6,004 bases of DNA from Archaeoglobaceae archaeon (GTDB lineage Archaea > Halobacteriota > Archaeoglobi > Archaeoglobales > Archaeoglobaceae): NCBI GenBank assembly GCA_027038095.1, contig JALVYA010000226.1, forward strand, positions 1 to 6,004. The letters are read 5' to 3'. The position numbers were made by a program, and so were the translations under genes. This document shows positions 1-5,625 of the stretch, one piece after another. The notes under the pieces were generated by a model. That model saw only the letters and a list, made by a program, of their open reading frames with translations, did no database searches and was not told the origin of the DNA. The number at the start of each line of letters is the position of its first letter. Within the stretch, counting starts at the first letter, position 1.

Positions 1-419
1 AGCTCGGATACAGCAGCGTTTTGCTCAAAGAGCTGAGGTCTCTCCCGTATCAGCTTAAGAGCGTGAGAGGATGGCTCTTCTTCGTCGCCATGCCACTGAT
101 GGGGTTCAAGGGTTTCGTTGGTAACACGACCAAGTACTTCAAACCTCACGTACTGGGCAGTTACCTTTTCGTAATACTGACCGCTCTCTACTGGATAGGC
201 TGGGTAAACTTCTACGTGGGACTTTTCAACTGCCTGCCGGCAGTACCACTCGATGGAGGCAGAGTGTTCTACGAAGTTTTTGCCTGGCTGCTCAATAAAC
301 TCGGTCTGAAGGGGGAGAAAATCGCTGACACTGCCGTAAAGTACCTCGCATACCTGATATTCGCATCAATAGTCATGTCTGTGGTAATACCGAACATTTC
401 GTACTTCAGGGGGCTGTAA
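1..419 (+). CDS. Site-2 protease family (M50) intramembrane zinc metalloprotease, C-terminal part
   Basis: The reading frame is open through the left edge and ends at TAA 417-419, so the gene is truncated at its 5' end and about 138 codons remain. The family signature seen is NCLPAVPLDGG at 228-260. This is the NxxPxxPLDGG motif of M50 proteases, whose Asp is the third zinc ligand inside the membrane. Hydrophobic stretches lie around 69-110, 159-222 and 342-400, consistent with membrane segments on both sides of the motif. The HExxH zinc-binding motif should lie upstream, outside the window, and cannot be checked. M50 enzymes cut transmembrane substrates within the bilayer; the substrate here is unknown. 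It could be one of the archaeal M50 proteins with extra PDZ or CBS domains, which the fragment cannot settle. The gene converges with the next one across a 24-bp gap. Confidence 0.85.
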   Translation, partial: LGYSSVLLKELRSLPYQLKSVRGWLFFVAMPLMGFKGFVGNTTKYFKPHVLGSYLFVILTALYWIGWVNFYVGLFNCLPAVPLDGGRVFYEVFAWLLNKLGLKGEKIADTAVKYLAYLIFASIVMSVVIPNISYFRGL

Positions 420-443
420 AATGATAAAACTCCAAGGTAAAAG

Positions 444-1271
444 CTACCTGAAGTGGGGAACGAAACCGTACTTTTCGTAGATTTTCTGTGCTTTTTCAGA
501 CCTTATAAATTCCAGAAACTTTTCCGCGTTTTCCGGATTCGGGCAGTTTTTGAGTTTCGTTATGTAGTAGTTAACTCTGTCTCTCTGATCTAACTCCTCA
601 CCGACTTCAACCGCTTCTACCTTCAAACCTCTCTTTCTGGCGTAAACGACCTCCGTAGCCCACACCGGACCGACATCCACCTCTCCCCTGATTATCCTCT
701 CGGGCGTCTCCCTGTGGTGAACGAGCGTGAAGATTGTTTTACCACTTTTCCTCTTTTCTTCCATAATTCTCTTCACAAGCTCCTCTCCACCGGCTTTGCG
801 GTACATTTCAACTACGTATTTCGCTATGTCCTCGTTCTCAACGTTTGGCTGAGATATCCTGACGTCTTCTCTTGCAAGGTCCAAAACAGACCTGATTCCT
901 GCGGGATTTCCTTCCGGAACCATCAAAACTATTCGGTTGTGAAGGTAAACAAAGTAGTCGTCTATCAGTCCTCTACCCTTTAACGTTTTCATGGCGTCTT
1001 CGCTTACTGAAGAGTAAACGTCCGCCGTGCCCGGAAGAACCCTGCCTTTGAAGATCGCTCCTCCGGCAAGTATCTGCCTGAGCAATAACCCCGGAGGCAG
1101 AGTTTCGTAGAAAATTCGTTCAACGCCGTATTCCTCCTGAAAAGCCTCCACGAGCTCGTCCATCACCATGAACTGGTTTCCGGCCATGAACAGTACGAGT
1201 TCTGCACTGTCCACGCACTCGAGGTTGTGCAGGTCGTCCTCTCTTTCGTCCGGTATTACCGGCATTTCCAT
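444..1271 (-). CDS. ModA-like periplasmic-binding-fold protein without signal peptide
   Basis: The 275-residue product has the fold pattern of type 2 substrate-binding proteins of the molybdate/tungstate-like group. It opens with a beta strand and helix (AELVLFMAGNQFMVMDELVEAF), has a central DVGPVWATEVV segment, and ends with FLEFIRSEKAQKIYEKYGF, the usual C-terminal helix. Proteins of this fold normally capture an oxyanion or small solute outside the cell for an ABC importer. This one starts MEMPVIPDEREDD, with no hydrophobic signal sequence or lipobox, so it is probably cytosolic. ATG at 1271 is chosen because a BRE/TATA element sits 37 nt upstream. A TTG at 1352 would add 27 residues that look neither like a signal peptide nor like the fold. 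No permease or ATPase gene is adjacent. A sensor role is possible but inferred; the ligand is unknown. Confidence 0.75.
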   Translation of the reverse strand: MEMPVIPDEREDDLHNLECVDSAELVLFMAGNQFMVMDELVEAFQEEYGVERIFYETLPPGLLLRQILAGGAIFKGRVLPGTADVYSSVSEDAMKTLKGRGLIDDYFVYLHNRIVLMVPEGNPAGIRSVLDLAREDVRISQPNVENEDIAKYVVEMYRKAGGEELVKRIMEEKRKSGKTIFTLVHHRETPERIIRGEVDVGPVWATEVVYARKRGLKVEAVEVGEELDQRDRVNYYITKLKNCPNPENAEKFLEFIRSEKAQKIYEKYGFVPHFR

Positions 1272-1293
1272 GCTTTTCTGGGTGTCAGCATTG

Positions 1294-1308
1294 AATAAAT
1301 CAGTTTTG
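1294..1308 (-). promoter_or_regulatory. BRE/TATA promoter for the binding-protein gene
   Basis: On the minus strand this reads CAAAACTGATTTATT, a BRE-like CAAAAC followed by the AT-rich TATA-like GATTTATT. The first base is 37 nt upstream of ATG 1271. Archaeal initiation about 25 nt past the TATA centre would then fall at the start codon, giving a leaderless mRNA. No Shine-Dalgarno sequence precedes this ATG, which fits. Confidence 0.5.
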
Positions 1309-1348
1309 AAAAATATGCAAGCACGTTTTGATAGAGTAAAGTACTTCA

Positions 1349-1375
1349 GCAAAACACGACAATAGTCGATTATCG
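1349..1375 (-). terminator. Hairpin with short T-rich tail after the KaiC-like gene
   Basis: On the minus strand CGATAAT (1375-1369) can pair with ATTGTCG (1363-1357) over seven base pairs, counting one G-U wobble, around a 5-nt loop. TGTTTTG follows. The element lies 38 nt past the KaiC stop codon and upstream of the next gene's promoter, a sensible place for termination. Archaeal intrinsic terminators rely mainly on T-runs, and this one is short, so the call is tentative. Confidence 0.3.
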
Positions 1376-1412
1376 TATTTATCGAATGTTCTGAAGAACC
1401 CGGAAGTCCGAA

Positions 1413-2153
1413 CTACGTGTAAACTTCCTCTCCCGGATGAACGGTTATACCGTTGCTGTCTATGACGAAGTGGTGCGTCTTCTTGCTGTGGTTGCTTCCC
1501 CTCATCTTGAAGATTTCAAGGCTTCTCGTCCTCATGTTTTCAGATTTCGTGTAGTACAGAACTATTGTGCCCTCCGTTACAAAGTTCTCGACTCCAAACC
1601 TGTTTATTGCTCCGTTTTCAATAACTTCGCACGTGAGAATCGACGTCAGTCCCAGAACTTCGAGAGTCGTGGATATCTTCAGCAATTCAACTCTGAATTT
1701 GGCCGGATCCTGCACAGCAAAACCTATTGACGTCGTGGAATCCAGAGCACACCTGAGTGCGCCTATTTCGTCCTGAATGGTTATTATGTTGTCTATCAGC
1801 GACCTAGTATCGAAGGGGCGAATGTCGACGTACTTCTCGTCAGTTGGCAGACCTATTTTTGTTGACGTTGCGTCAACTATTGCAAGCATGTTCTCGTCTT
1901 CGTATTTTTCCAGATCCCAGCCGAACGTGGAGAAGTGTTCCCTGACGTGCTGAGGTCTCTCCTCAGTCGCGATAAATATTCCCGGTTCGTTGTACATTCT
2001 TATGCCGTTCAGCAAAAACTGCATGGCAAATATCGTTTTTCCAGAACCGGACGTTCCGGTAACGAGATAAGATCTGTCTCTTATCAACCCACCTTCGCAC
2101 AGCTCATCAAATCCCGGAATTCCCGTAGGAACTCTCTCCAGTTTTGACACCAT
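1413..2153 (-). CDS. Single-domain KaiC-like ATPase (RecA superfamily)
   Basis: The 246-residue product is one complete KaiC-type P-loop ATPase domain. The N-terminal TGIPGFDELCEGG (residues 11-23) precedes Walker A GTSGSGKT (33-40). The paired catalytic glutamates follow in ATEERP (Glu64, Glu65), Walker B ends in LDS (Asp138), and the family signature KMRGSNHS is at 216-223. Bacterial clock KaiC has two such domains; archaeal single-domain relatives are widespread and most have no assigned role, though ATP-driven oligomeric regulators are the usual proposal. It lacks the divergent features of archaellum ArlH as far as can be judged. ATG 2153 is chosen over an upstream TTG at 2171 because GGTGG lies 7 nt before it. 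The binding-protein gene follows on the same strand after 141 bp. FBP aldolase/phosphatase is divergent. A role in controlling either neighbour is speculation. Confidence 0.9.
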   Translation of the reverse strand: MVSKLERVPTGIPGFDELCEGGLIRDRSYLVTGTSGSGKTIFAMQFLLNGIRMYNEPGIFIATEERPQHVREHFSTFGWDLEKYEDENMLAIVDATSTKIGLPTDEKYVDIRPFDTRSLIDNIITIQDEIGALRCALDSTTSIGFAVQDPAKFRVELLKISTTLEVLGLTSILTCEVIENGAINRFGVENFVTEGTIVLYYTKSENMRTRSLEIFKMRGSNHSKKTHHFVIDSNGITVHPGEEVYT

Positions 2154-2160
2154 CCTCAAT

Positions 2161-2165
2161 CCACC
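2161..2165 (-). promoter_or_regulatory. Shine-Dalgarno site fixing the KaiC-like start
   Basis: Minus-strand GGTGG sits 7 nt upstream of ATG 2153 and matches the archaeal GGTGA-type ribosome binding site. It supports ATG 2153 over TTG 2171. It is the only convincing Shine-Dalgarno sequence before any start in the window. Confidence 0.55.
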
Positions 2166-2207
2166 TCTCAATCGTAATTTTCAGGGTTTTGCCAGCTGAC
2201 AATCCAA

Positions 2208-2215
2208 GTTATAGC
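2208..2215 (-). promoter_or_regulatory. Candidate TATA box for the KaiC-like gene
   Basis: Minus-strand GCTATAAC, preceded by a GGGAAAAAT stretch that could act as BRE, would start transcription near 2185 and give a leader of about 32 nt containing the Shine-Dalgarno site. An alternative is CAAAACCCTGAAAATTA starting at 2191, exactly 38 nt before the ATG like the other promoters here. That one has a poorer TATA sequence and would leave the ribosome binding site untranscribed. Confidence 0.35.
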
Positions 2216-2275
2216 ATTTTTCCCAAATAAATCTTTACCATTATAATTATCAGCTCTGCATGGTTTCTGGCATAC

Positions 2276-2290
2276 CAAAAGCTTAAATTG
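2276..2290 (+). promoter_or_regulatory. BRE/TATA promoter for FBP aldolase/phosphatase
   Basis: CAAAAGCTTAAATTG combines a BRE-like CAAAAG with an AT-rich TATA-like CTTAAATT. Its first base is 36 nt before ATG 2312, placing the expected transcription start within a base or two of the start codon, so the mRNA is probably leaderless. The first ten bases recur identically, at the same distance, before the deacetylase gene. Confidence 0.6.
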
Positions 2291-2311
2291 TTTGTGGTAG
2301 TAATAAACATT

Positions 2312-3427
2312 ATGAGTGAGAAAATTACTGTAAGCCTGATAAAGGCAGATATCGGTAGCTGTCCCGGACACGCTGTTGTCTGGGAAGAAACAATGGAAGT
2401 CGCAAAGTCAATTCTTGAAGAAAAGAAACAGAATGGCGAAATTCTGGATTACAGGGTTCTGAACTGTGGAGATGACACTGAACTCATTATGCTCCACAGA
2501 GAGGGTGTTGACAGCGAGAAAATTCACGGAATTGCGTGGGAAGTGTTCGAAAAGTGCACGGCCAAAGCCAAAGAACTGAAGCTTTACGGTGCCGGACAGG
2601 ACCTGTTAAAGGACGCGTTCTCCGGAAACGTCAGGGGAATGGGTCCGGGAGTTGCTGAAATGGAGTTTACGCCGAGAAAAGCAGAGCCGTTAATAGCGTT
2701 TATGATGGACAAGACGGAGCCGGGCGCATTCAACCTGCCGATATTCAGAATGTTTGCAGACCCGTTCAACACCGCCGGGCTTGTGATAGACCCGTCTCTG
2801 CACAACGGCTTCGTCTTCGAAATATGGGACATAATGGAACACAGGAGAGTGTTCATGAAGACTCCTGAAGAGATGTACGACATACTTGCACTGATTGGCG
2901 GAAAGTCGAGGTTCGTTATAAAGAGAGTGTATCCAAAGGAGGGCGGAAAACTCCCGCCGGACGAGCCGGTTGCAGTAGTAAGCACGGAAAAACTTTACCA
3001 GATAGCTGGAGAGTACGTAGGTAAGGACGATCCTGTAGCTCTCGTAAGGGCGCAGAGTGGCTTGCCGGCAGTTGGAGAGGTTCTGGAAGCGTTTGCGTTT
3101 CCACACCTCGTGAGCGGATGGATGAGGGGCAGCCACAACGGACCGCTCATGCCGGTCCCCTTCAGGTATGCGAAGTGCACGAGATTCGACGGGCCTCCAA
3201 GAGTCATAGGAGCGGGCTTTCAGGTTGGAGACAGCTGGCTCGTGGGACCTGTGGACATGTTCGACGACCCGGCTTTTGACTACACGAGAAAGAAGGCACA
3301 GGAGATCGCCGAATACATGAGAAGACACGGACCGTTCGAACCACACAGGCTGCCACACGAGGACATGGAGTACACGACTCTGCCCAAGGTTCTCGAGAAG
3401 CTCGAAGACAGGTTTGAAAAGATTTAA
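2312..3427 (+). CDS. fbp: Bifunctional fructose-1,6-bisphosphate aldolase/phosphatase (archaeal type, class V FBPase)
   Basis: This enzyme condenses dihydroxyacetone phosphate with glyceraldehyde 3-phosphate and then removes the C1 phosphate to give fructose 6-phosphate, the committed gluconeogenic step, in the cytosol with Mg2+. The 371-residue length is usual for the family. Metal and catalytic positions known from the characterised archaeal enzyme are present: Asp13 and His20 (IKADIGSCPGH), Asp54-Asp55 (CGDDTE), Gln96 (YGAGQD), Asp133 (MMDKTEPGAFN), Tyr235, the Schiff-base Lys238 and Asp239-Asp240 (EYVGKDDP). All key residues are intact, so an active bifunctional enzyme is expected. ATG 2312 is chosen because the family begins just before TVSLIKAD and the promoter lies 36 nt upstream. 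TTG 2288 would add eight unconserved residues from within the promoter. It is divergent from the KaiC-like gene and followed by a T-rich terminator. Confidence 0.97.
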   Translation: MSEKITVSLIKADIGSCPGHAVVWEETMEVAKSILEEKKQNGEILDYRVLNCGDDTELIMLHREGVDSEKIHGIAWEVFEKCTAKAKELKLYGAGQDLLKDAFSGNVRGMGPGVAEMEFTPRKAEPLIAFMMDKTEPGAFNLPIFRMFADPFNTAGLVIDPSLHNGFVFEIWDIMEHRRVFMKTPEEMYDILALIGGKSRFVIKRVYPKEGGKLPPDEPVAVVSTEKLYQIAGEYVGKDDPVALVRAQSGLPAVGEVLEAFAFPHLVSGWMRGSHNGPLMPVPFRYAKCTRFDGPPRVIGAGFQVGDSWLVGPVDMFDDPAFDYTRKKAQEIAEYMRRHGPFEPHRLPHEDMEYTTLPKVLEKLEDRFEKI

Positions 3428-3450
3428 TTTTAAAATTTTTTACATTTTAT
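3428..3450 (+). terminator. T-rich terminator after fbp
   Basis: Directly after the TAA come TTTT, a six-T run at 3436-3441 and another TTTT at 3445-3448, with no stable hairpin. Archaeal RNA polymerase stops at such oligo-T tracts, so fbp is probably transcribed alone. Confidence 0.6.
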
Positions 3451-3487
3451 ACGTTAAAGTTCAGAACTTGACAGCTCTTTTCTGCAA

Positions 3488-3499
3488 TTTACCGGTAAA
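3488..3499 (+). repeat. 12-bp perfect palindrome TTTACCGGTAAA
   Basis: The sequence is its own reverse complement and lies in the intergenic region between fbp and the acetyltransferase gene, about 40 bp upstream of the latter's promoter. It could be a regulator site, but one 12-bp palindrome is expected by chance in several kilobases. Confidence 0.25.
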
Positions 3500-3506
3500 G
3501 CTTAAA

Positions 3507-3534
3507 ATGATTAATGGATATAATTATTAATCAT
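3507..3534 (+). promoter_or_regulatory. Inverted repeat, candidate operator upstream of the acetyltransferase promoter
   Basis: ATGATTAAT (3507-3515) and ATTAATCAT (3526-3534) are perfect 9-bp inverted arms around a 10-bp spacer. Their centres are 19 bp apart, near two helical turns, as expected for a dimeric winged-helix or Lrp-type regulator. The right arm ends 3 bp before the BRE element. A protein bound there could recruit or block the basal factors. The regulator is not identifiable from this window. Confidence 0.45.
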
Positions 3535-3537
3535 CCT

Positions 3538-3555
3538 CAAAAGAAATTATATATG
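3538..3555 (+). promoter_or_regulatory. BRE/TATA promoter for the acetyltransferase
   Basis: CAAAAGAAATTATATATG contains a BRE-like CAAAAG and the best TATA box of the window, TTATATAT. It begins 38 nt before ATG 3576, so transcription should start at or next to the start codon. No Shine-Dalgarno sequence is present. Confidence 0.65.
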
Positions 3556-3575
3556 ATGAGTTACAACATTAAATT

Positions 3576-4079
3576 ATGATGGCTCTCGACCACATTTTAA
3601 AGTTCATAACCAAGGACGGTAAAGAAGTTATCATCCGTCCTGCGGGAAAAGAGGATAAGGACAGGCTCGTGGAGATGTACCTGAACTTTAACCCCGAAGA
3701 CAGGTGCCTCGGCCTGCCTCCGGTCTCAAAGCCGGCAATAGAGGCGTGGGTGGAGTTCATACTGGAGAGCGGTTTTTCCATTGTCGCCGAGTGTGACGGA
3801 AAGATAGTGGGGCATGTGGCAGTAATACCGGCGGGAGATGGAACCGGAGAACTGTGCATATTCATACTCAGAGAGTACCAGAACAGGGGAATAGGGCAGA
3901 AGCTCATGGAGGAAATAATCAGGATGTCCATGGAGAAGGGCATGAGGGGTATATTTCTGACAACGTCCCGGTGCAACGTCAGGGCGATACACGTCTTCAA
4001 GAAGATGGGTTTCAGGGTCGTGGATTCCTGTTACGACTACGAAATGTACCTGCCGTTAAAGGAGAAGAAGGTCTGTTAG
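3576..4079 (+). CDS. GNAT-family N-acetyltransferase
   Basis: The 167-residue product transfers an acetyl group from acetyl-CoA to an amino group. Motif A, which binds the CoA pyrophosphate, is REYQNRGIGQKLMEEI, with QNRGIG at residues 102-107. The preceding strand segment GELCIFIL (91-98) and the C-terminal NVRAIHVFKKMGF (134-146) are standard GNAT elements. The N-terminal part (VIIRPAGKEDKDRLVEMYLNFNPEDRCLGLPP) resembles the acetyltransferase domain of protein lysine acetyltransferases of the Pat type, as in Sulfolobus Pat. The substrate therefore may be protein lysine, but this is a family-level inference from memory and not proven. Two ATGs are adjacent (3576 and 3579), and the first fits the leaderless promoter. 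A histone-deacetylase-family gene lies 1.5 kb downstream, making a reversible acetylation pair conceivable. A small-molecule substrate remains possible. Confidence 0.85.
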   Translation: MMALDHILKFITKDGKEVIIRPAGKEDKDRLVEMYLNFNPEDRCLGLPPVSKPAIEAWVEFILESGFSIVAECDGKIVGHVAVIPAGDGTGELCIFILREYQNRGIGQKLMEEIIRMSMEKGMRGIFLTTSRCNVRAIHVFKKMGFRVVDSCYDYEMYLPLKEKKVC

Positions 4080-4137
4080 CCGTAAAGCTTTGACCGTAAC
4101 AAATATATCAAAAACGAAATTAACAAAAAATGTAGAT

Positions 4138-4153
4138 CGAAAAATTTGAATAA
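4138..4153 (+). promoter_or_regulatory. BRE/TATA promoter for the PLD-family gene
   Basis: CGAAAAATTTGAATAA combines a BRE-like CGAAAA with an AT-rich TATA-like TTTGAATA. It starts 37 nt before GTG 4175, the same geometry as the neighbouring genes, and so supports the GTG start. An alternative TATA, AAATATAT at 4101-4108, would give a leader of about 45 nt. Confidence 0.45.
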
Positions 4154-4174
4154 CTTTACCTGAAACAATTCGCG

Positions 4175-5566
4175 GTGAAACTGAGAGTAATAATTATCGT
4201 ATTTGCATCATTGTTTCTGTGTCAGAGTGCACATGCCTGCCAGCCCTCGTGGCTAAAAACGGGTAAAGGAATCGTTGCAGTTTGTCCAAACCCTTACGGG
4301 AGCGATAACGCTGAATGGATTGCTGTCAACCCGTCAATTCCTACATACCTCAACTTCTCGAACGGAAAAACGAGCTGGAGCGTGAAAATCGAGCCCGGCT
4401 TCAGAATACTTACCAGAAACAGGTCAGCTTTTTTCAGGCAATTCCCCGAACTCTCAGGCCTTAACGTTACTGAGGCCAGAATAACTCTGAGCAACTCCGG
4501 TGGGGAAATCGTTCTGGGTAACAGCACATTCCACTACGGAAAAGCGAAGCCGGGAGTGATATACTGCAGAACACCGAAAGGCTGGAAAATCAGGTATCAG
4601 GACTGGATTGACTTCAAGCCCCTCAGGCTTAAAACCAGCTACACCCTCATCGAAACGCCTGCCAGCTGCACGTTCAGAGCTGACAGAGCGATCGTTTTTT
4701 CTTACACGTATACGGCGAAAACGATTGATGCCAAGAATGTTAGCTACTACCTCGACGCCCATCCCGTTGGCGGAATACCGAAGTGCGAATTTAACCTGAA
4801 AAACGTTCACTTTTTAAAGTCAAGATCATACGGCTTCTTCCACTACAAATTCGCTGTTTTTCGGAACGGAACGAATGGAAGCGCATTTGCCGTGATAACG
4901 ACTGAGAACTGGAGGTGGTACAAGAGAGGTTACATCCTCGTTTTCAAAGACGACAGGGTTGTCAGATTTCTCCTCGAAATTGCGAATCACGACTCCAGAT
5001 ACGCGGTGAAACTGAAAGGGGAAAACGACAGGTACACTGACAGAGTTGAGATACCACACGTCTGCTGTCGTTCGAGGTCTGCAAGCTTCAGAGGAAACGT
5101 AACCATCTTCGTCATGCCCGACGTGAGCATCGCCCTAAACCTCATAAATTCCGCAAAGAAGAGGCTGTACATCGAAGCTCCTTACATAAAGCTATATCCA
5201 GAGCTCTACAGAGCACTGATGAACGCCTCCAGCAGAACCAGAGTACTGATAGTCACAGGCTCGCCGTTGAAGCTGGAAATGCACAACGTATCGATCAGGT
5301 ATTACCCCCGTCCTCTTCACGGAAAGGTGATAATCTCCGACAGCAGGGTTTTGATAATGTCCGCAAACCTCGACAGGTACGGACTGGAGAAAAACAGGGA
5401 GATTGGAGTTCTGCTCGACGGAAAAGCCTGCAACTGGATGAGTCGCAGGTTCTTAGAGGACTATTCCAGCGGCACAGGTGAGATAAATAGAACTTCGTTT
5501 GTTCTGGGCATACTCGTGCTTTCAGCCATTCTCCTGTTCATGTACTTCTGGATTTCAAAGCCCTGA
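4175..5566 (+). CDS. Exported, membrane-anchored phospholipase D-superfamily protein with lamin-tail-like domain
   Basis: The 463-residue product begins with a Sec signal peptide (hydrophobic core 4-16, likely cut after SAHA at 21) and ends with a membrane helix at about 442-460, so the body should face outside. Residues 30-135 look like a lamin-tail domain (CPNPYGSDNAEWIAV, ITLSNSGGEIVL). Two PLD-like halves follow. The second has a full HKD motif, HGKVIISD (His382, Lys384, Asp389), with SAN downstream. The first reads HYKFAVFR (His223, Lys225), with Arg230 where Asp is expected, followed by TEN. PLD-family enzymes cut phosphodiesters through a paired His, so nuclease or lipase activity is plausible; the substrate is unknown. 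Eleven N-glycosylation sequons and eight cysteines in the mature part fit a surface protein. GTG 4175 starts the signal peptide directly and matches the promoter spacing. Confidence 0.8.
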   Translation: MKLRVIIIVFASLFLCQSAHACQPSWLKTGKGIVAVCPNPYGSDNAEWIAVNPSIPTYLNFSNGKTSWSVKIEPGFRILTRNRSAFFRQFPELSGLNVTEARITLSNSGGEIVLGNSTFHYGKAKPGVIYCRTPKGWKIRYQDWIDFKPLRLKTSYTLIETPASCTFRADRAIVFSYTYTAKTIDAKNVSYYLDAHPVGGIPKCEFNLKNVHFLKSRSYGFFHYKFAVFRNGTNGSAFAVITTENWRWYKRGYILVFKDDRVVRFLLEIANHDSRYAVKLKGENDRYTDRVEIPHVCCRSRSASFRGNVTIFVMPDVSIALNLINSAKKRLYIEAPYIKLYPELYRALMNASSRTRVLIVTGSPLKLEMHNVSIRYYPRPLHGKVIISDSRVLIMSANLDRYGLEKNREIGVLLDGKACNWMSRRFLEDYSSGTGEINRTSFVLGILVLSAILLFMYFWISKP

Positions 5567-5589
5567 AATTGAATGATGGATTGGTATCA

Positions 5590-5603
5590 CAAAAGCTTAT
5601 TAC
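5590..5603 (+). promoter_or_regulatory. BRE/TATA promoter for the deacetylase gene
   Basis: CAAAAGCTTATTAC begins 36 nt before ATG 5626 and shares its first ten bases, at the same distance, with the fbp promoter. The predicted start is at or within two bases of the ATG, so the mRNA is probably leaderless. Confidence 0.6.
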
Positions 5604-5625
5604 CCCGCAGGAATAATTCAGTTCA

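Noticed and set aside
435..449. AGGTA/TACCT inverted repeat between the convergent M50 and binding-protein genes
   Set aside because: A 5-bp stem is too short to distinguish from chance and overlaps the stop codon of the binding-protein gene. There is no long T-run beside it.
1272..1352. 27-residue N-terminal extension of the binding protein from TTG 1352
   Set aside because: The extra residues contain no signal peptide or conserved segment, and the extension covers the promoter that fits ATG 1271.
2168..2371. 67-codon minus-strand frame upstream of the KaiC-like gene
   Set aside because: It overlaps the fbp start and the divergent promoter region and resembles nothing known; a gene here would be inconsistent with both promoters.
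2690..3358. 222-codon minus-strand open frame opposite fbp
   Set aside because: It lies wholly antisense to the highly conserved FBP aldolase/phosphatase, has a low-complexity Arg/Ser/His-rich product without a recognisable fold, and has no promoter. It is a shadow frame.
3507..3530. Seven-codon mini-ORF (ATG to TAA) upstream of the acetyltransferase
   Set aside because: It lies inside the inverted repeat and upstream of the promoter, so it would not be on the mRNA. There is no ribosome binding site.
3569..4000. 143-codon minus-strand open frame opposite the acetyltransferase
   Set aside because: It is antisense to a clear GNAT gene, and its Ser/Met-rich composition is typical of a mirror frame. 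No start signal was found.
4454..4810. 118-codon minus-strand frame within the PLD-family gene
   Set aside because: The plus-strand protein has a signal peptide, domain motifs and a membrane anchor in one continuous frame. The antisense frame has none of these.
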